Assembly (NCBI GenBank): GCA_020746835.1
Contig: JAGPNK010000001.1
Coordinates: 4,960,001-5,024,000, forward strand
Source of the DNA: Stachybotrys elegans
Lineage: Eukaryota > Ascomycota > Sordariomycetes > Hypocreales > Stachybotryaceae
Direction: 5' to 3'
DNA: 64,000 nt
This document shows positions 1 to 13,906 of this stretch, piece after piece. Made by a program: the position numbers and the translations under genes. The notes beneath the pieces are model-generated. The model saw nothing but the letters and a program-made list of their open reading frames with translations. It did not search any database and was not told the DNA's origin. How positions within the stretch are numbered: position 1 is the stretch's first letter; every line of letters begins with the position of its first letter.

Positions 1-1516
1 CGGTGGCAGTTTCAGGTTGATGTCATTGGGCTTGCCAATGTAGTTGGGATTGCCGTGGGGCGACGAGGCACCGAAAGGGAAGGGCGGCTGCGCAGCTGTA
101 GGGGCGGCGGGAGGCTGGTTCGCCTTCGAAGCTGGCTTCTTGCCGGCTGCTTGGCCAACCTTGTCCTGACTGCTGGCTGCCGTCTGGGCCTGCTGCTGGG
201 GTGATGACTGCGATGAAGCCTGTTGTGCCTGCTGCTGTCCAGGGCGTTGCGGCTGTGCGACAGGCTGTGCTCGCTGGTTCTGGGGCGTACCCTGTGCTTG
301 AGCACCTCCTGGCTTCATCAAGTTCCTGCCCATCATGCTCGCAGCAAGATCCTTGGCCATGCTCTCCAGAAGAGCTCGTGCCTGGTCGACTTCACCGCTA
401 CGGATGCTCAGAGTATCTTTCATCACCTTCATCTCCTCACCATCAGAGAATTGCCTGATAATACGTAGCCTCTGTGAAAATTCATTAGTAAAAGCTTTCT
501 AGGGGGGAGGAAGGGGGAATAAAAAACTCACCGCCCTGAAGAATAGCCGGGCACGGTTGTCGTCCCTCGCGAGAGCATACCATTTGCTCAAGCCACGACT
601 GAGTTTTCCCATGTCAATCGCAATGCGGGTCAGCTTGGCAGCTGTCTCGCTATGCTCCTGGGGCGTCATGGCAATATCAGGCATGGTTTCCATGTTAAAT
701 TGACGCTGCTCCTCGTTTCCAAGAGCACGAAGGCGTTCGATAGCTTCGGTGTGTCTATCCCGATGGCTCTTCAACATCTGCTCATATTTGGCGCGCTGTT
801 CGGGAGTGAGCGAAGCCAGTTGCTCGGGTGTCAGCTGTGGGATTGGCTTGTGCTTCTGCTGGGCTTGCTGGTTTTGCTGGGGAGCAGGCGGCTGCGTGGT
901 CGAGGCGGCAGGCGCTTCGCTCTCGTCATCGGGAGTGGCGCGCTTCAGAGACTTTTGAGGTGGTGCGGGCGAGGAGTTGGGAGGCTGGGAGCGGTTGTTG
1001 TTGTTGCTATTGGGACCAGACATTCGAGGAGTGGCGTTGGACTGCTTGGATGCGGTTGGCTGCATTGCAGCAGACTGCGGCATAGTATTCGGGCCTTGGG
1101 GTTGAGGGGTCTGAACCGCCTGGTTGGGTTGCTGCTGCATCATGTTCGGAGGCATCGTCATATGGTTCGGTCCGAGCGAAGCTGAGCCCTGTGCGTGGCC
1201 TTGTACAAGAGACTGCTGTGCTCGCAGCTGCTGCTGTTGCTGCTGCTGCTGTTGCATCCACTGGTTCTTCTTCATCTGCAGAATGATTCCTCGGATCTGC
1301 TCGTCAGGAAGTTGAGCCATGGCAGGGCGGGCATTCCTAATTTGCATAATCTCTTGGTTCGTGACTTGAAGCACTGCTGGGGGCACGTTGCCCATGGCGC
1401 GCTGCATGGGGTTCTGCTGGGGCTGCTGGGGTTGCTGCTGGTGCTGGTTAATCATTTGTCCTGGCGTCTGAGGAGGCATATTTGGCATCTGCATGGGCCC
1501 TCCTTGCTGTGGCGGG

Positions 1517-1552
<36 letters not shown>

Positions 1553-3754
1553 GCTTGCCGCCTAGATAGGAGTATCGAGAATTGTCGCTGCTGGAGGATA
1601 CCCAGCTGTTGCCTGGTTTGCTGTGGCAGATGGTTGTTCCGTGAGAGCCAGGCCTTTAGCTCCCTCCATTTCTTAACGTCCGGCGGCAGTGTCCCCAGTT
1701 GAGCCACAACTTGAGGCGGCAGATCCATCGAGTCCATAACATGTGCAGTCTGAGCCTGTGGCATACGCATCATTGGCTGCTGTGGCTGTTGTGGCGGCTG
1801 TCCTGGCATGCCCATCGCACCTGGCTGAAGGCCTTGGGGCCCAAGTCCGGCCATGCCGGGGTTCATTTGCCCCATCGGATTGGGGTTCTGTGGGCGGCCT
1901 TGCTGCTGCATCTGGGCAACATTCATCTGCGCAGGGTTCATGCCCATCATGCCTTGGCGTCCATCTTGCCACCTCTTCATCACGTCGTTCAGCCTATCGG
2001 GGGCCAGTCCTGAAATAGAGGCTCTTTGCTCCTGCGTCATGTTTGCAAGCATATTCTGAAAGGCCGGGTTGTGGGGCCTCTGGATGCCTTGGTTGAAGCG
2101 TTGGTCTCCGAATGGCACCGCGCCTTGAACCATACCCTGGTTGCCCATGGCATTGACGTTGCCGGGAGGGCGCGAAATGGGCGTGTTGAGCGTCTCCATG
2201 GCAGGACTCTGAGATATCGGTACACCAGCCCCTGCTTGCTGGCCTGGCATCTGCTTGAGCTGCGCCTGCATGGCCTGCATCTGAGCCTGCGGCTGCTGTC
2301 CAGACTGGCCAGCTTTCATCTGCTGGAGCTTCATGTTCTGATTTTGCTGCTGCTGCGCTTGGGCCTGCTGCTGCGAGGGCTGCTGGGGTTGCTGCTGAGG
2401 CTGTCGCGGAGGCTGGTTCGGGCCTTGCTGGTTGGGCATGTTCTGGTTCATCGGTTGAGGTGTAGGGTTGCGGACATTTGCGTTGCTGGCCGGAACCACC
2501 ATCTGGCCAGCTTGCTCGGCTAGCATACCGTTCATCTGCTGGTTCTTGATGCTCTCCATACTGGAAGTGAACTGAGAAAAGTCGGTCCCAGAGCCATCTG
2601 GCTGGACACCATTCATCATGTTCGGGCGCTGGAGATTCTGCTGACTCTGCTGCTGCTGCATCATGGTGGCTTGGGCCGGATTTTGATTCTGTTGACCAGC
2701 CTGTGGCTGAAGTCGCACAGTGCCGTTACGGAGTGCCAGGAGTGCCTGTTGCTGGAAGTACCAGGTCAAGATGTCCTTGCCTTGTGCGTTCATCTCATTG
2801 ATCTGTTGGGGAGTCAAGCGCGCTGATAGCTGCTGGCGAATGGCGTTCTTAGCGTCCTCTGAGGATGAAGCCATCATCTTGCTGGCAATCTCTGCCACCT
2901 TCTGTTTGTCGGCGTTGGTCAGCCTGGACATGTCCGTCTGCCCAGGCTGGCCAGGTCGAACCTGCGGTCCTCCCATGTTCATCATTCGGTTGGGAGCAGC
3001 ACCACGGCCTGCCTGGCCCACCATGCCCATTCCCATGCCCATACCCATGCCCATCTGCTGCTGGGGTTGTGGTTGTTGTGCGCCCTGTTGCTGTTGCGGA
3101 GGCTGCGGTGGTTGTTGCGACATCTGATTGCCGGGCATGCCTTGGGGGAACTGCTGGAAGCCTTGCTGAGGGCCCTGGCCCATTCCACGGCCCATTTGGG
3201 CCTGCATCAGCGCCCGTTGTTGAGCTTGGGCATGAGCCTGCGCAGCTTGTGCCTGTGCGTTGGCATTCAGGTTGCTCTGGATGTTCGACTCGTTGGCCTG
3301 TCGTTTTCGATAGAAATCCATAATCTTGCTATTCATATACTGCTCATAAGTTTCCTGCATGCCGTGTTAAACCTGTGCGTATCCTGAGTTTGGGGGGGGG
3401 GGGGGTTTCAATACGTACCTTGTTAGGCGATTTGGAGAAGACGTCACGTTCGAAATTGCAGCCGAACTCTGCTGCTCGCACGTAGTCGACACCGGGCATG
3501 GCGAGGGCTATGTTGGTGATGCTAGGATAAAGTTAGCCATTGTGACTTTTGAACCTTGAATAAATTACCCACAGGTTCATCGTCTTTTGAATTCTATCAT
3601 TGAACGTGATTGACACCTGGCCCTCATGAAGCTGGGCCGGTGTATTGGCAGCCAGTTGCTGGCAGACATAATTATGAATCTGGCTGTTTGGGGTCTTCCG
3701 CTGCTGGGGCATCATCTGGCCTGCCCCAGTCATTTGCTGCATGTTGGCGGCCAT
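1..3754 (-). CDS. MED15: Mediator tail subunit 15 (Gal11/MED15), C-terminus beyond window
   Basis: Mediator tail subunit that contacts transcriptional activators in the nucleus. Exons are complement(join(<1..471, 532..3354, 3419..3521, 3573..3754)); the three introns join in phase (donors GTGGGT, GTACGT, GTGAGT). At least 1193 residues are visible. Residues about 20-116 resemble the KIX-like activator-binding domain (NSQIHNYVCQQL, then FERDVFSKSPNK). The middle, about 120-900, is low-complexity Gln/Met/Pro/Asn with polyglutamine runs and an MG-dipeptide repeat. Residues about 925-1085 (TPEQLASLTPEQRAKYEQML, then SRGLSKWYALARDD) match the fungal MED15 region. I chose ATG 3754: it is the first ATG in the main frame, the open frame upstream has only GTG, and a TAA closes it further up. 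The sequence leaves the window in frame at base 1. MED15 identity is confident; the exact start is less so. Confidence 0.9.
1227..1254 (-). repeat. Second CAG/CAA polyglutamine tract in MED15
   Basis: About nine Gln codons (CAG with two CAA) after QWM in MED15. Confidence 0.85.
1519..1551 (-). repeat. CAG/CAA polyglutamine tract in MED15
   Basis: Eleven consecutive Gln codons, nearly all CAG with CAA interruptions, followed on the coding strand by His-Pro-Pro. A typical length-variable trinucleotide tract. Confidence 0.9.
3023..3056 (-). repeat. Hexanucleotide ATGGGC-like repeat coding (Met-Gly)n in MED15
   Basis: An imperfect tandem hexamer on the coding strand (ATGGGC with ATGGGT, ATGGGA variants) encodes five to six Met-Gly dipeptides between a Gln-rich stretch and VGQAGRG. 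Confidence 0.85.
3392..3405. repeat. 14-base poly-G/C run in MED15 intron 2
   Basis: A run of 14 G on the plus strand inside the intron 3355-3418; likely to vary in length and prone to sequencing error, but it does not affect the reading frame. Confidence 0.9.
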
Positions 3755-3984
3755 GGCCGCTGACACGTTTGGCTGAAAACCTCTTTAACACGCTTCGATG
3801 TTCAGACGGCTGCGATATCGTTGTAAATACAAGAGGAGAGGACCAGGGGATCGTGAGGTCGAGGGGGCGAGCGAAGAGGTGCAATGGTTTCGGGGCGAGG
3901 ACGAAAATCCTGCGGTGTGTATGGTGAGAGATCCCGCGGATCGTTGTTGGGTTCGTCCGGTTGGGTATGACGACTCGAGTCTCT

Positions 3985-3996
3985 TCAGCTCTCCAT
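3985..3996 (-). other. 3-codon uORF in the probable MED15 leader
   Basis: On the minus strand ATG GAG AGC TGA (Met-Glu-Ser-stop) lies 242 bases upstream of the chosen MED15 start, and I see no other ATG between them. If transcription starts upstream of 3996, ribosomes would meet this short uORF first. The transcription start is not visible, so its presence in the mRNA is inferred. Confidence 0.3.
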
Positions 3997-4459
3997 GAAG
4001 AGTAGAGGAGTAGGTCGTGCAGCGTGCGCTCCTTGGGGTAAACCAGGCGTCAACTTGGCACGGCGTGCAGTTGCTGGGGGGGGGAATCGCCCGTCGTGAG
4101 AGTCGAGAGGCGAGGACGAGACAGGATGCGGCACCGCTCGAGCCCGGTAAGAAAAGAGGCCCGCGAAGCGAAGTAAGGAGTCGTGGAGGTGAGGAGTCGA
4201 GGCAACTTTGGAAGGGAAGGGAAGCGTTCGGTGAAGAGTAGTGGATCAGGAAATCCAGCTTAATGACGACGGATCCAGGACGGCTAGCGCTGCCAAACAG
4301 GGAACCAGGTTCGTGGCCTTGTTACAGAATCTGAACAAGACAATGTCGTGAGTGCCGGGGGCGAGGCAGAAAGGAGGTTTTCGTGGCTCGGGGATGAAGA
4401 GCTGCGGCCTGCAGAGTGTCGAGTGTGGCCGTGAAGCAGCGGGACGTGGATGTTGAGGA

Positions 4460-4483
4460 TGAATGAATGGATGGATGGATGGA
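4460..4483. repeat. (ATGA)2(ATGG)4 microsatellite
   Basis: Tandem tetranucleotides in intergenic DNA, followed by further degenerate GGATGA units. Confidence 0.85.
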
Positions 4484-5626
4484 GAGGATGGATGAAGGGA
4501 GAGTGAAGCGTGACGGTAGGACGTGGGGACGTCCAAGGTTGGGCCCAGCAGGGGTCCTGGTAAAGTAGGCAAGGCCCAAGGCGGAGCAGCGGGCACAAAT
4601 GATTGCCTTAGCAGGCAAGGGGGGGAAACCTAACTATATGTGCACAGGTACATGCACATGTACCTCGAGACGCTGGAAAGTAACAGCAAAGACAGAAGAG
4701 ATGGCGCCTGTGCTAGAATTTGGGGCTGCTTAAAGTTCTGGATGGCGGGCTGTTCCATGAAGGATGAAGATGAAGATGAATACCAAGGCCGAGCCAAAGA
4801 GAGGAGAAGAGAACAGAACAGAACAGAATACGGCCTGTCAAGAGTCAAAGGGTTGGACGTGGGAGCGCTTGGGCTTAGGGGCTCTATTCTGTGGTTGCTG
4901 GTGTCACTGCTGGCGGGTTTAGCTGAAACGCTGGAAGTGGTGGTGGCCAGGCGAGATAAAACAGAAAAGGAACAAGTGGAGGAAATCGTCGTCGAAGAGC
5001 GACAGGTATGCAAGTAAGCAATTTTCACCCATAAGCCCCTAGATCGAACAGCAAGGGGAATCCAAATTATTTGACAACAAGAAAGCACAACCACAACAGT
5101 CGGGGGAGGGAGAGGTGGAGGATCAATTTCGTGCGAGGGTTGAGCAAAGGCGACTAGACAAGAAGCTTGGGCACGGGAGCAGAGGAGTCAGTACTACTAG
5201 TGAGCTAGAAGTATGTACCTCGAAATGTGTAGTACCTGATGACTCCTGCAGAGTAGGTGTGACGGAGAGGTAACTTTTTCTATATGTACAAGTGGACGCG
5301 AGAATGGGCAATGTAGGCTGGTCCTGGTCCCGGAGCGCCGACACTGGTAAAATGGCAACCAGAGAGAACCTGGAAAAAAAGAAAAAAGAGAGAAGTGTCA
5401 AGGGACGAGGAACGAGGGTGTGGTGGGTGGATAGGTTTGGATACCTGTGGTGGATCGACGGGGGAGGGGGGGGCGCCGCCTGGATCCAAGCAAGGTTGTC
5501 TGACGGGTGTGTCGACAAGGGTGCAATGTGCGTGCCTGTATCCTACCTTTGTGTGGATGTGTCCTGTACATGAGTGTGAGCATGCAGGTGAACATGAGCG
5601 AGTGTCTACGGATGTGTGTGGGGGTA

Positions 5627-5646
5627 TGAATGAATGAATGAATGAA
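5627..5646. repeat. (TGAA)5 microsatellite
   Basis: Five perfect TGAA units in the MED15-SEC12 interval. Confidence 0.9.
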
Positions 5647-6120
5647 TAAACGTGGTAGGTATTGGTCCATATGTGTGTGTGAGTTGCTGAAAGAATGCAG
5701 TCAGTGGTGACGAAGTGAGGAAATTTCCAAGGCACAGTATCCCCGTCATGATAGTCGTCAACAGGAGAGGTAGTTAGGCAAGCCGGCCTCATTGGGTGTC
5801 GTGCCTTGCTGCTACGACGGCTACGTATGCGCAATGCATCTGCTATGGCTGTGCATACATGAGAGAGTGTGCCACCATCCCACAGAAGATCGATCCAAGG
5901 CACTGTGCCCTGACATGAAGGTGACCGACCAGAATGACAAGAGACAGACAGGCACACACACACACACCGGCGCAGATGATGTAGAGGCGTTCCCTTGATG
6001 GTGTGCAGGTAGGTACAAGGGCAGGTGCTTTGGTAGGCGGGCACCTGGGCTGGCTGGACAAGCTGGAGGTACCTGGAACTGACCAGCTGGATTGGCTGGC
6101 CGAGCTGTGCTGCTGGCCGG

Positions 6121-6140
6121 GCTGGGCTGGGCTGGGCTGG
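6121..6140. repeat. (GCTGG)4 minisatellite
   Basis: Four perfect pentanucleotide units in a wider GCTGG-rich stretch (about 6030-6145). Confidence 0.9.
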
Positions 6141-8466
6141 GTTCAAGGTGGGGTGGGGAAAGATGGTTGACCCTTCCAGCCGCCGCCTGCCTGGTGGCAT
6201 CTTGGTGCATCAATTCGAGTTTTGGCTGTTTTGGTCTTGAGACCAGCCGCCCAGCCAACCCAGTTGGACCATCCGGGTATCGGTACCTGCTCGAAACAGC
6301 AAGGCTTCACGACACCGTCACCGCCGACTTGTCCTTTGCCATGATGGATCACAGCTATCACAGTCCAGCTTTGCACCAGCCAAGCCCTCCGGCTCCTCTT
6401 CTGCAGCCCAGCAGTCGGTGTCGTCCATTGCCCGAACCTGCAATGCCTGTCAATATGCAAGCAAGTCTTTTTCAGGTCTGTCCTGGTCGCAATACCCACC
6501 TCTGATAGGTCCCTGTGGACGAGACAGGTACTACCACGGTCAGTGACAACCAGCGGTCTGAGAGCGGTAGTGGTACCTGCTCCCCCTGCATCAGGTCCTT
6601 CTACCTACAGCAGTAGCCTTGCCGCGCTAAGGTGAGTATGTACAACTCCTGGTAAGGGTTGAAGTGAGAGGCACTTGCCCATCACCTGCCTCCCAAACCA
6701 CGTTTGGATTCGTGACTTCCCTACATAGATGTACACAAGTACGCCTGCACTTGCCCGATGGCGGATTTCACTTGAAGGGCTTTACAAAATACTACTAGTA
6801 ATCCACAGATAGGTCCTAGGTAAGAGGCTGGCATGGGAACCACTGTTGCTTTGAATGGCTGTATTTCAGCCATCTGTAGCCTTCTTCCATCTCGAGGTCG
6901 GCAAGGCCTCCTCCGGATTTCTCTCTACCGACCAAATGCTTCCTTCAAGTCTGCAGTCTGCTGCCTCGAAGCCAGTCCTACCAGTCCTCTGAGAGCCGCG
7001 ACGCCGACGTGTATCTCCCACATGCTACCTAGTAGTAGCTCAGGGCGGGTGGCGCTTCTGGGTCTGCTAGCAGAGGTAGGCTCACGATGCTCTTCCCCAC
7101 TTCCCATTGGTTATGCAGCAAATCCCATTTCCGAATATGAATTATTAGCCGATGCCTCGCTTGGCTTGGCTGAGATCTTCTTGATTTGCTCATTTACTTC
7201 GACTCTGGCCAACCTTTACCCTCCTCACGGGACAAGATGCGGGTGAGAGCGCCGGTGTGCTTGGTTATTCCTCCCCCTCAACCCCGACATCCGCGACTCA
7301 GTCCGGCTGCGGAGCTCAATGGGCCAGGCCAGCTCGATTTCAAGCGGGGGAGAGGACCTGGTTCAAATCAAGGTGATATCGACATGCCGGCAAGCCAAGC
7401 CTGTGTAGGCATGGGGGCGGCGGGAGGAATGGAGAGCTGGCTGGCCAACATCATTGTGTCTCGCACAGAGCGGCTGTCCTCAGTCCATCAGCAAGCACGC
7501 AGTGAAGTGATGAGCAGCCCTGTGCACCGCCAGGCATGACATGGGCTCTCGCGGGCTCACGGCAGCAAGCATGGCAACCAGGGCAGCGCGCGTAGGGTCT
7601 TTCACGCAGCTGCACCTGGATGGAATGGGTCCTACAGAATGGCATCCATCAATGCATGCGCCGCCGCCCTTGTCGCTGAACGCTGAACGGCTGGGCAGTG
7701 TCCCCCACCCATGCTCGTTAGGTTATGCTCAACATATAACCTACCACGGCTTCTTGCATGCAAATTTCGAGGACTTGTCACTTCTCAGATGAACCGTCCC
7801 ATTGGCGCGATCTAGCGTAGGGGGGGAAACGACAGGTCGCAACCACCCTTTCTTCTTCGACTGACTTGGTCAACTCCAGCTCCCCCCCTCTTCATTCTAC
7901 GCCGCCCTCTTGCTCTCGCCATTTCGCTCCCTCGTTCCCGGGTTCCTGCAGACGTTCGGTTCGGCATTCACCTGGAACCGCCCGGCTCAACTCCAGCCCA
8001 TGCCTCGTCGCTACTGCAGAGAATCTAATGGAGAAGTTGGTGCAATGACCCTGGCGCTTGGCACGCCCTCTTCCGTAGTGGGGTGGAAGCAGACGGCGGC
8101 TCGCGATCAAAAACACAAACTTTAGCGGTAAAACCAGACCATTATGAGGAACAAAGCCTATGGTTCAACGCAACATCCTTTGGGAATAGCGGCGGGCTCA
8201 GATAAGAGACAGCTCGTCCAGGCCGTATCTGACATGCCAGAGGCTGGCTCCCCAGAAGCTCAAAAGGCGAAAAGCCAGGCACCAAAAGCCACCTCCAATG
8301 CCGCGCTTCTCGTTACGGAGCCTTGGTCTTCGTCGTGGTCGCCAATCTGGGACGACCCTTGTCTAGCGCCGACACATATCCAAGGGACCCTCGCCTTGTG
8401 GACTTGGGTCTAGGCAGGGCAAGCCAGGTTCATTCCGAGTCGGGACAAGATGCTGTTCGTGACCAA

Positions 8467-8477
8467 GTACTCCGTAC
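8467..8477. repeat. Recurring element GTACTCCGTAC (copy 1)
   Basis: An exact 11-mer made of GTAC, TCC, GTAC. The same element in reverse complement occurs at 28532-28542 and 29424-29434, and near copies occur elsewhere, all in non-coding DNA. Confidence 0.7.
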
Positions 8478-11400
8478 CCTACAGCTTTGTTCGGTCAGCG
8501 ATGCAACCCTTTCCAGGCGGTCTGTCAAATACGGCAAACCGCAACCTGGAGGGCCATTCGATAACCGGTGTGAGATGGCGAGATGGGGTACACTGAAACC
8601 CTCTCTACTCGACGCCCAGAGTGTAGCAGTTAGAAAGCAGGTTGGTATAGCATTTCAGCTAAGGCCAGCAGCCATTGCGAGCCGGAAATGCAGCGCGCAG
8701 CAGCCGTTCATCTTCCTTCCTTCGCTGCCTCGCCACTCACCATTCACGGATAGGATCACGGCGTGCAGTATGTACATACGCGACGCTAAATACATCGCCT
8801 TGAGCTAGGTGCCGTGCAGCCTCGAAACCTTAGCGACCCCTCCCCTCCTTCCCATCCCTCCCCCCTTGCCCTGTCCTCCCTTCACCGTGATCACCGCGAG
8901 CTGAGCCGCATCCATCTGCTGAGGCAGCAGATAAAAATACCACGATCTCTGAAACACGCGAGACTGAAGAAGCGACGATGTGAAGCCCACTGTCGATTGG
9001 CAGATTCAAAGCGAATAAGCGGGGGCAGGGCATATTTCTCCCACCCACGTCTTACCGGTGTCCCGCAGCCAGGTGATGAGTGACGAAGAAGTTCTCATCG
9101 AGTTGGCTAGTTATCCTCTACAGGCGACGGATCTTTTCCGTGATACGGTGCCCGTCAGCATGCTGCGGTGAGGATTTATCTTGTTCCAGATAACCTATGG
9201 TCCCGGAAATTTGGCCCATGTTGTTGTTGCATGTTCGGGAGAGATGCAAGGCGTGCCTCGCTGGCGAGGTAGGACAGGGAAACACAACAGTAGCGTGTGT
9301 CAACTCAGTTCCCGTGCACTTCGATCGAGCGCGGCAGACTGGCGAAGCCAACGTACTGGCTTTGTTCGAGATACAGCCCAGTCGACTTGACCACCATGGC
9401 CTCATCTGAACAAAACATCTCCAGATGCTCGCTTGAAGGGGGTTTCTACGATGCATGTGCATCAACCTACCCTGTTCCATATCTGACCTGCAAGGAACTT
9501 GATTCTGGAGGACAGACTGGAGAAGCCCCGTGGCTCCACTCCGTCAGTATGTACCAAGCTTCAGATGACACCTCGAGAGTGAATCTGGCTGGCGGGGGCT
9601 CATTTGCTTTCTTTCGTCTTGTCTGAGGATGCAAATCGGGATCCGAGCACTGGGGCACATGCCGGTGTTGCCTGCGATACCTAGGAAATCGTTCGCGGGT
9701 GTGCATATCTTACACACGGGTAGCTTTCGATCTCTGGTGCTGTGCGCCGTCAACGAGTGATGGACCATCAATGGTATGTGGAGACCACCTACGAATCTTC
9801 CACTGCCTATGGATGCCCTTGGCAGTCTGGACAGCACCAGGTCCGGAAGCATTGACGATGGGGAAACTCGGGACAGCCCTGGAAAAGTGAACCGGCTGGT
9901 TTGTCTGCCGCAATGGCTCTTCTGTGTGGGTTCTCGCATTGCCTTTGGCTGGGACGAACTGCTTCATCCTGTGGCCACTTTTCCCCAGAAAATTTGTGGT
10001 AGCTTTTCGTCTCACATGTTGTTCGTATGATGAAGAATCTCTATGCTGCCACAGCTTCAGTCGTGAAACACCACGGCGAGCGGGAGCTCGTCGCCCCCTC
10101 CCCACCAACATTCGCAGGCGGGTTATATATTGAACCCCGGCCACACTGCCTCGGTCCCTCCCCTCCCAGGCCAGATAAGACTACCCGGCTGGCTCCTTGG
10201 ATATTTGCTGCCGTCGACTTATCTGGAGGCCACCCCGCAATTAATACGACGGACAGACTGCGAGGGCGGCGGGATGCTCTTCTCACCCCCTTCAACGAAG
10301 CGCAGAAAGAGGGAGGGAGGAGCCGGAGCAGCAAAGGGTTTGGTGAAATAAAGAGTGGCATCAAGAATCGGAGCATTTCCCCTACAATAAAAAAAAACCA
10401 AAAAAAAACAACAACAACGTTGCTGGAAGCATCTACAATCCATCAATCCATCGGCCCAATTATCACAACACCACAACGCACATGAGGTACCTCAACAGCT
10501 TGACCCCAAGGGGATCCACAGACCCCAACCCGACCCAAGCATACCCAAGCATTGCTTGTCATGGTCATGCCATGCTCGCCGGCCCTGCTCGTCCGAATCC
10601 CCGATGTTCTGTTGCTATATACTGCGCGGTACAGTACATACAGTACTACTGCCATCCGTACCGAGAAGCTATCCAGGGTCTTTGTACGGATAGTGTCTGG
10701 AGTATCCCGGATTCAGCGAGGGGCGGACAGCCACCACCAGACTTTGGCGTTGCGACATAGTACAAGCCCCATCAGCCCTTTACTTAGCCTTATTACGGGC
10801 TCGACAGGCGTGAGAGTTGAGTCAGCCCAGAGCTTCGGATCTGCTTGTCAGAGATGGGCACAAGCCCGCCCAACTGGATGTGCCTGTGCCATGGTCGTGG
10901 GATGTTGGTAGATGCCGTCGGGTGGGCACGCTGCAAACTGTGAGAGGCTGCCCCTTCGACTCATGCTGCGAGACGACGCACGCAGGCCTGCAGACTTGTG
11001 CAGGGACAGAGAACCTGTCTTCCCCTCCCCCCCCCCCAACCCAACCCTGGTCATCCACCCCCTCCCCCCTTGTTTCTGAACTTGTTACCCCTGGCAGTGG
11101 TTGATGATTTTCTGCGCCTGACGCCGATCATCCTCCTCGACACGCACACACAGAGCACAACACATCCTGCCCACGTATGTAGTGGTACTCGCCCTGCGCT
11201 GTGTTCGCGCACTCACACGCTTATCATGGCTTGTGCCGACCAGGTAGTGTGTGTGGCGGCATCAGATGCCACCCAATGGGGATGCTGCCTTGGACATGCG
11301 GATAGATGCTTGGGCGCGTGCTGTCTGTCACCACCACTCGCCGTGTGCGTGGCGATGACTCGTGGACCACACAAGTACAAGTACACATCCGCGCGGGCAA

Positions 11401-13906
11401 TGTATGGAGTACCTACTCCGTGGGTAGACAGACAAGACCAAGCCAGGATTCACGCCTTGCATCGACACCCGAACGACTTGTCCGCCGACCCGATGGCCAT
11501 GATGCGTGTATCTTATCTATCTGGTAACCTGGCATCCATTCCTTGGTTTCTCGGTTCCCAGCCCAAGACTCGTGGTATCATCCGTTACGAGAACTCGGGA
11601 GAAAGGGATAAGGGACAACAAGACAGGGCCTGTGCACACCATCCATCTTCTAGCGCTACTCTAGCCAAGATACACCAGTCGCTGGCTCATGGCTAGCTCC
11701 CGCGAAGGTATTCGACGATCCCATGGCTTTTGCCCATGATTGGCGTTGGCCAGCCTCACCAGGCTGACGGAGGCTATTTTGCGCCGCCCGGCTCTGGTCC
11801 CCCCCATATGTGTCAAGCTGACCCTGACACAAGGCGCGTGAAATGCTGGCTCTACTACTAGAGTTGGCAGCACATGCTTGGCAAGTTGGCCGAGCTTCCC
11901 AGAGCCAACAGCGATGAAACAGCCAAACAGCCAAACAGACGAGCAATCAACCGACCAATCAAATCACCTGTCCTCTTCCTCAGGTCACTTATCATCCACC
12001 AAGGGCCGGTGTGTTGCAGACGGAGTTGATGGATTTGATTCATTTGCCGCTATACTCGCCACGGCAGCTGCGAAACACGGCAACATCTACCACGTACGCC
12101 CGCCCCTCGTATCTTTTTTTTTTTGCCGATGGATGTTCCCCAGGATCACATCCCTCCCTTTCTATACCCTGCTTGCCTACCTAGCCGTTGAGTCCAATGA
12201 TAGATCACGCCCCGTCTGTAACACGGGATCGACGTATTTTCCGTACGACACAGTCAACCTATTGCAGCTCCCGCTTCTACTCGACCAAGCCCTGCGACGC
12301 TGCTGTGCGTGCTGATATGCATAGTCGTGTCGCGGTCCCGGCTGCATGTAAGTAGTGATGATCGCACGCAGATGCCCTCTCTCATGCCAAGATGGCTCGG
12401 TAAGAGGGAGGGGCGGAGTGCCAGGGGGAAAAAACTGTCCGTGATGGATGAATCCTTCTGCCAAATGTATTCACTATCAACACCACGAAGCTAACTGCCT
12501 GCACCTTTGAGGACTGCGCCACCTCTGCCTGTCCGGGCCGTTCGTTCATCACCTCGCCGCCCGACCTTTTTGAGAATAGATTTACCACACGCAGTGGCAC
12601 GGAGCCGACCAGAAACGGGACCGTGCCCGCGGATTGACGCTTGACCTACCCAGCGTTTTGTGCTTCTCTCACTGTGGTCGACCGTACTGTCTGGCTGTGG
12701 CATTGACTTCTCGGGCATGGCCGCACGCGCATGAGAGACGTTCTCATTTGCCTACCTGATCTGTGATCTCGGCTGCTGCATGAGAGTGGGCTCAAGCGCA
12801 GAAACTAGGTGATTGCGAGCCCACTTGTATTTGATTCATCAAAATTCGTCTCAGTTCAAATCACACACGAGTCTTTACCGCATCGACCACGAAGCCCGCG
12901 AGACCGTTCTCTGGGAAACCCCTGGCTTGTTGCCATAGGCTTTCGAATGAGCAAATTCTCGGTACGGCGGAGGCCAAATAAGATGAGAGGGAATGAATAG
13001 AGAAAAAGAAGACGAAGAAGACGGGGGAAAAGATATATGCCGCTACGACCTCCACACAATCTATTGCCGTCATCATCAACCAGGTAGGCGCATCCTCCCG
13101 CAAGGCAAGGCTAGCCCGGGAGAAACCCCAGGCTTTTCTACATGGCTGCTCCCTGCTGATTGATAGGTTAATAAAAGGAAGAAACATTCCGAGATGAGGT
13201 TCTGTTCGCAAGAAGCCCAGGATATTTACTCGATTAATTAGTCGACAGAGCAGCCAAAGGAAAAAAACAACAAACAGAAAGCAGGAGAGTGCCGTTGTCC
13301 ATTGCAAGAGAGAGAGCCTTGGCGAGGAGCGTCGCACATCGTAGCCAAGGAACAGGGGCCGAGACGGACATGGAGCCCTCTTGATGTCTCGGATTCCGAC
13401 CCCGTAACGTTCCAGTCCCTCGCTTTTTGCTCGTTCGCCAGGCCAAACGAGAGCAATCGCCTCGCCGCCTACCATGATTATGTTGTAGCGAGCGAGGCCA
13501 AGGAATGTGTGCAGCTCGTCGGGACTTCTCTTCCCTTTCCAGATTCATACATCACGGGTACTGGCCGTCCAAGAGAACAAGGCCCATGCCCAATTCCGAC
13601 CCTCATGCAAAGTGCCGTCGCACACCCACCCTCCCATCTTTCCCCATCTCCCACTGTCGTGATTGGATGCCTCCGGATCCCGCAGTGAGCTATTGTCAGC
13701 GGACAAGCCACCTTTCTGCATCATGCCTCGTGGCGAAGGAGGCTTCATTGGCCCATCCGGGACCGCCGTTGGTTTATTGTCTCCGACTGTGGGCTGAAAG
13801 CCCACCCCTTGTTCCTTTCTGGCCCTTTTCATCGCACCCTCATACTCAAACGAGCCGTCCGCATATCCTTTTCGCTCATTATTACGCAACCCGGTCTGAT
13901 CCCGTC

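Noticed and set aside
5280..6200. 306-codon open frame on the minus strand
   Set aside because: Built on CA, TGAA and GCTGG repeats; rich in Pro/His/Thr/Cys, without domain or conserved pattern.
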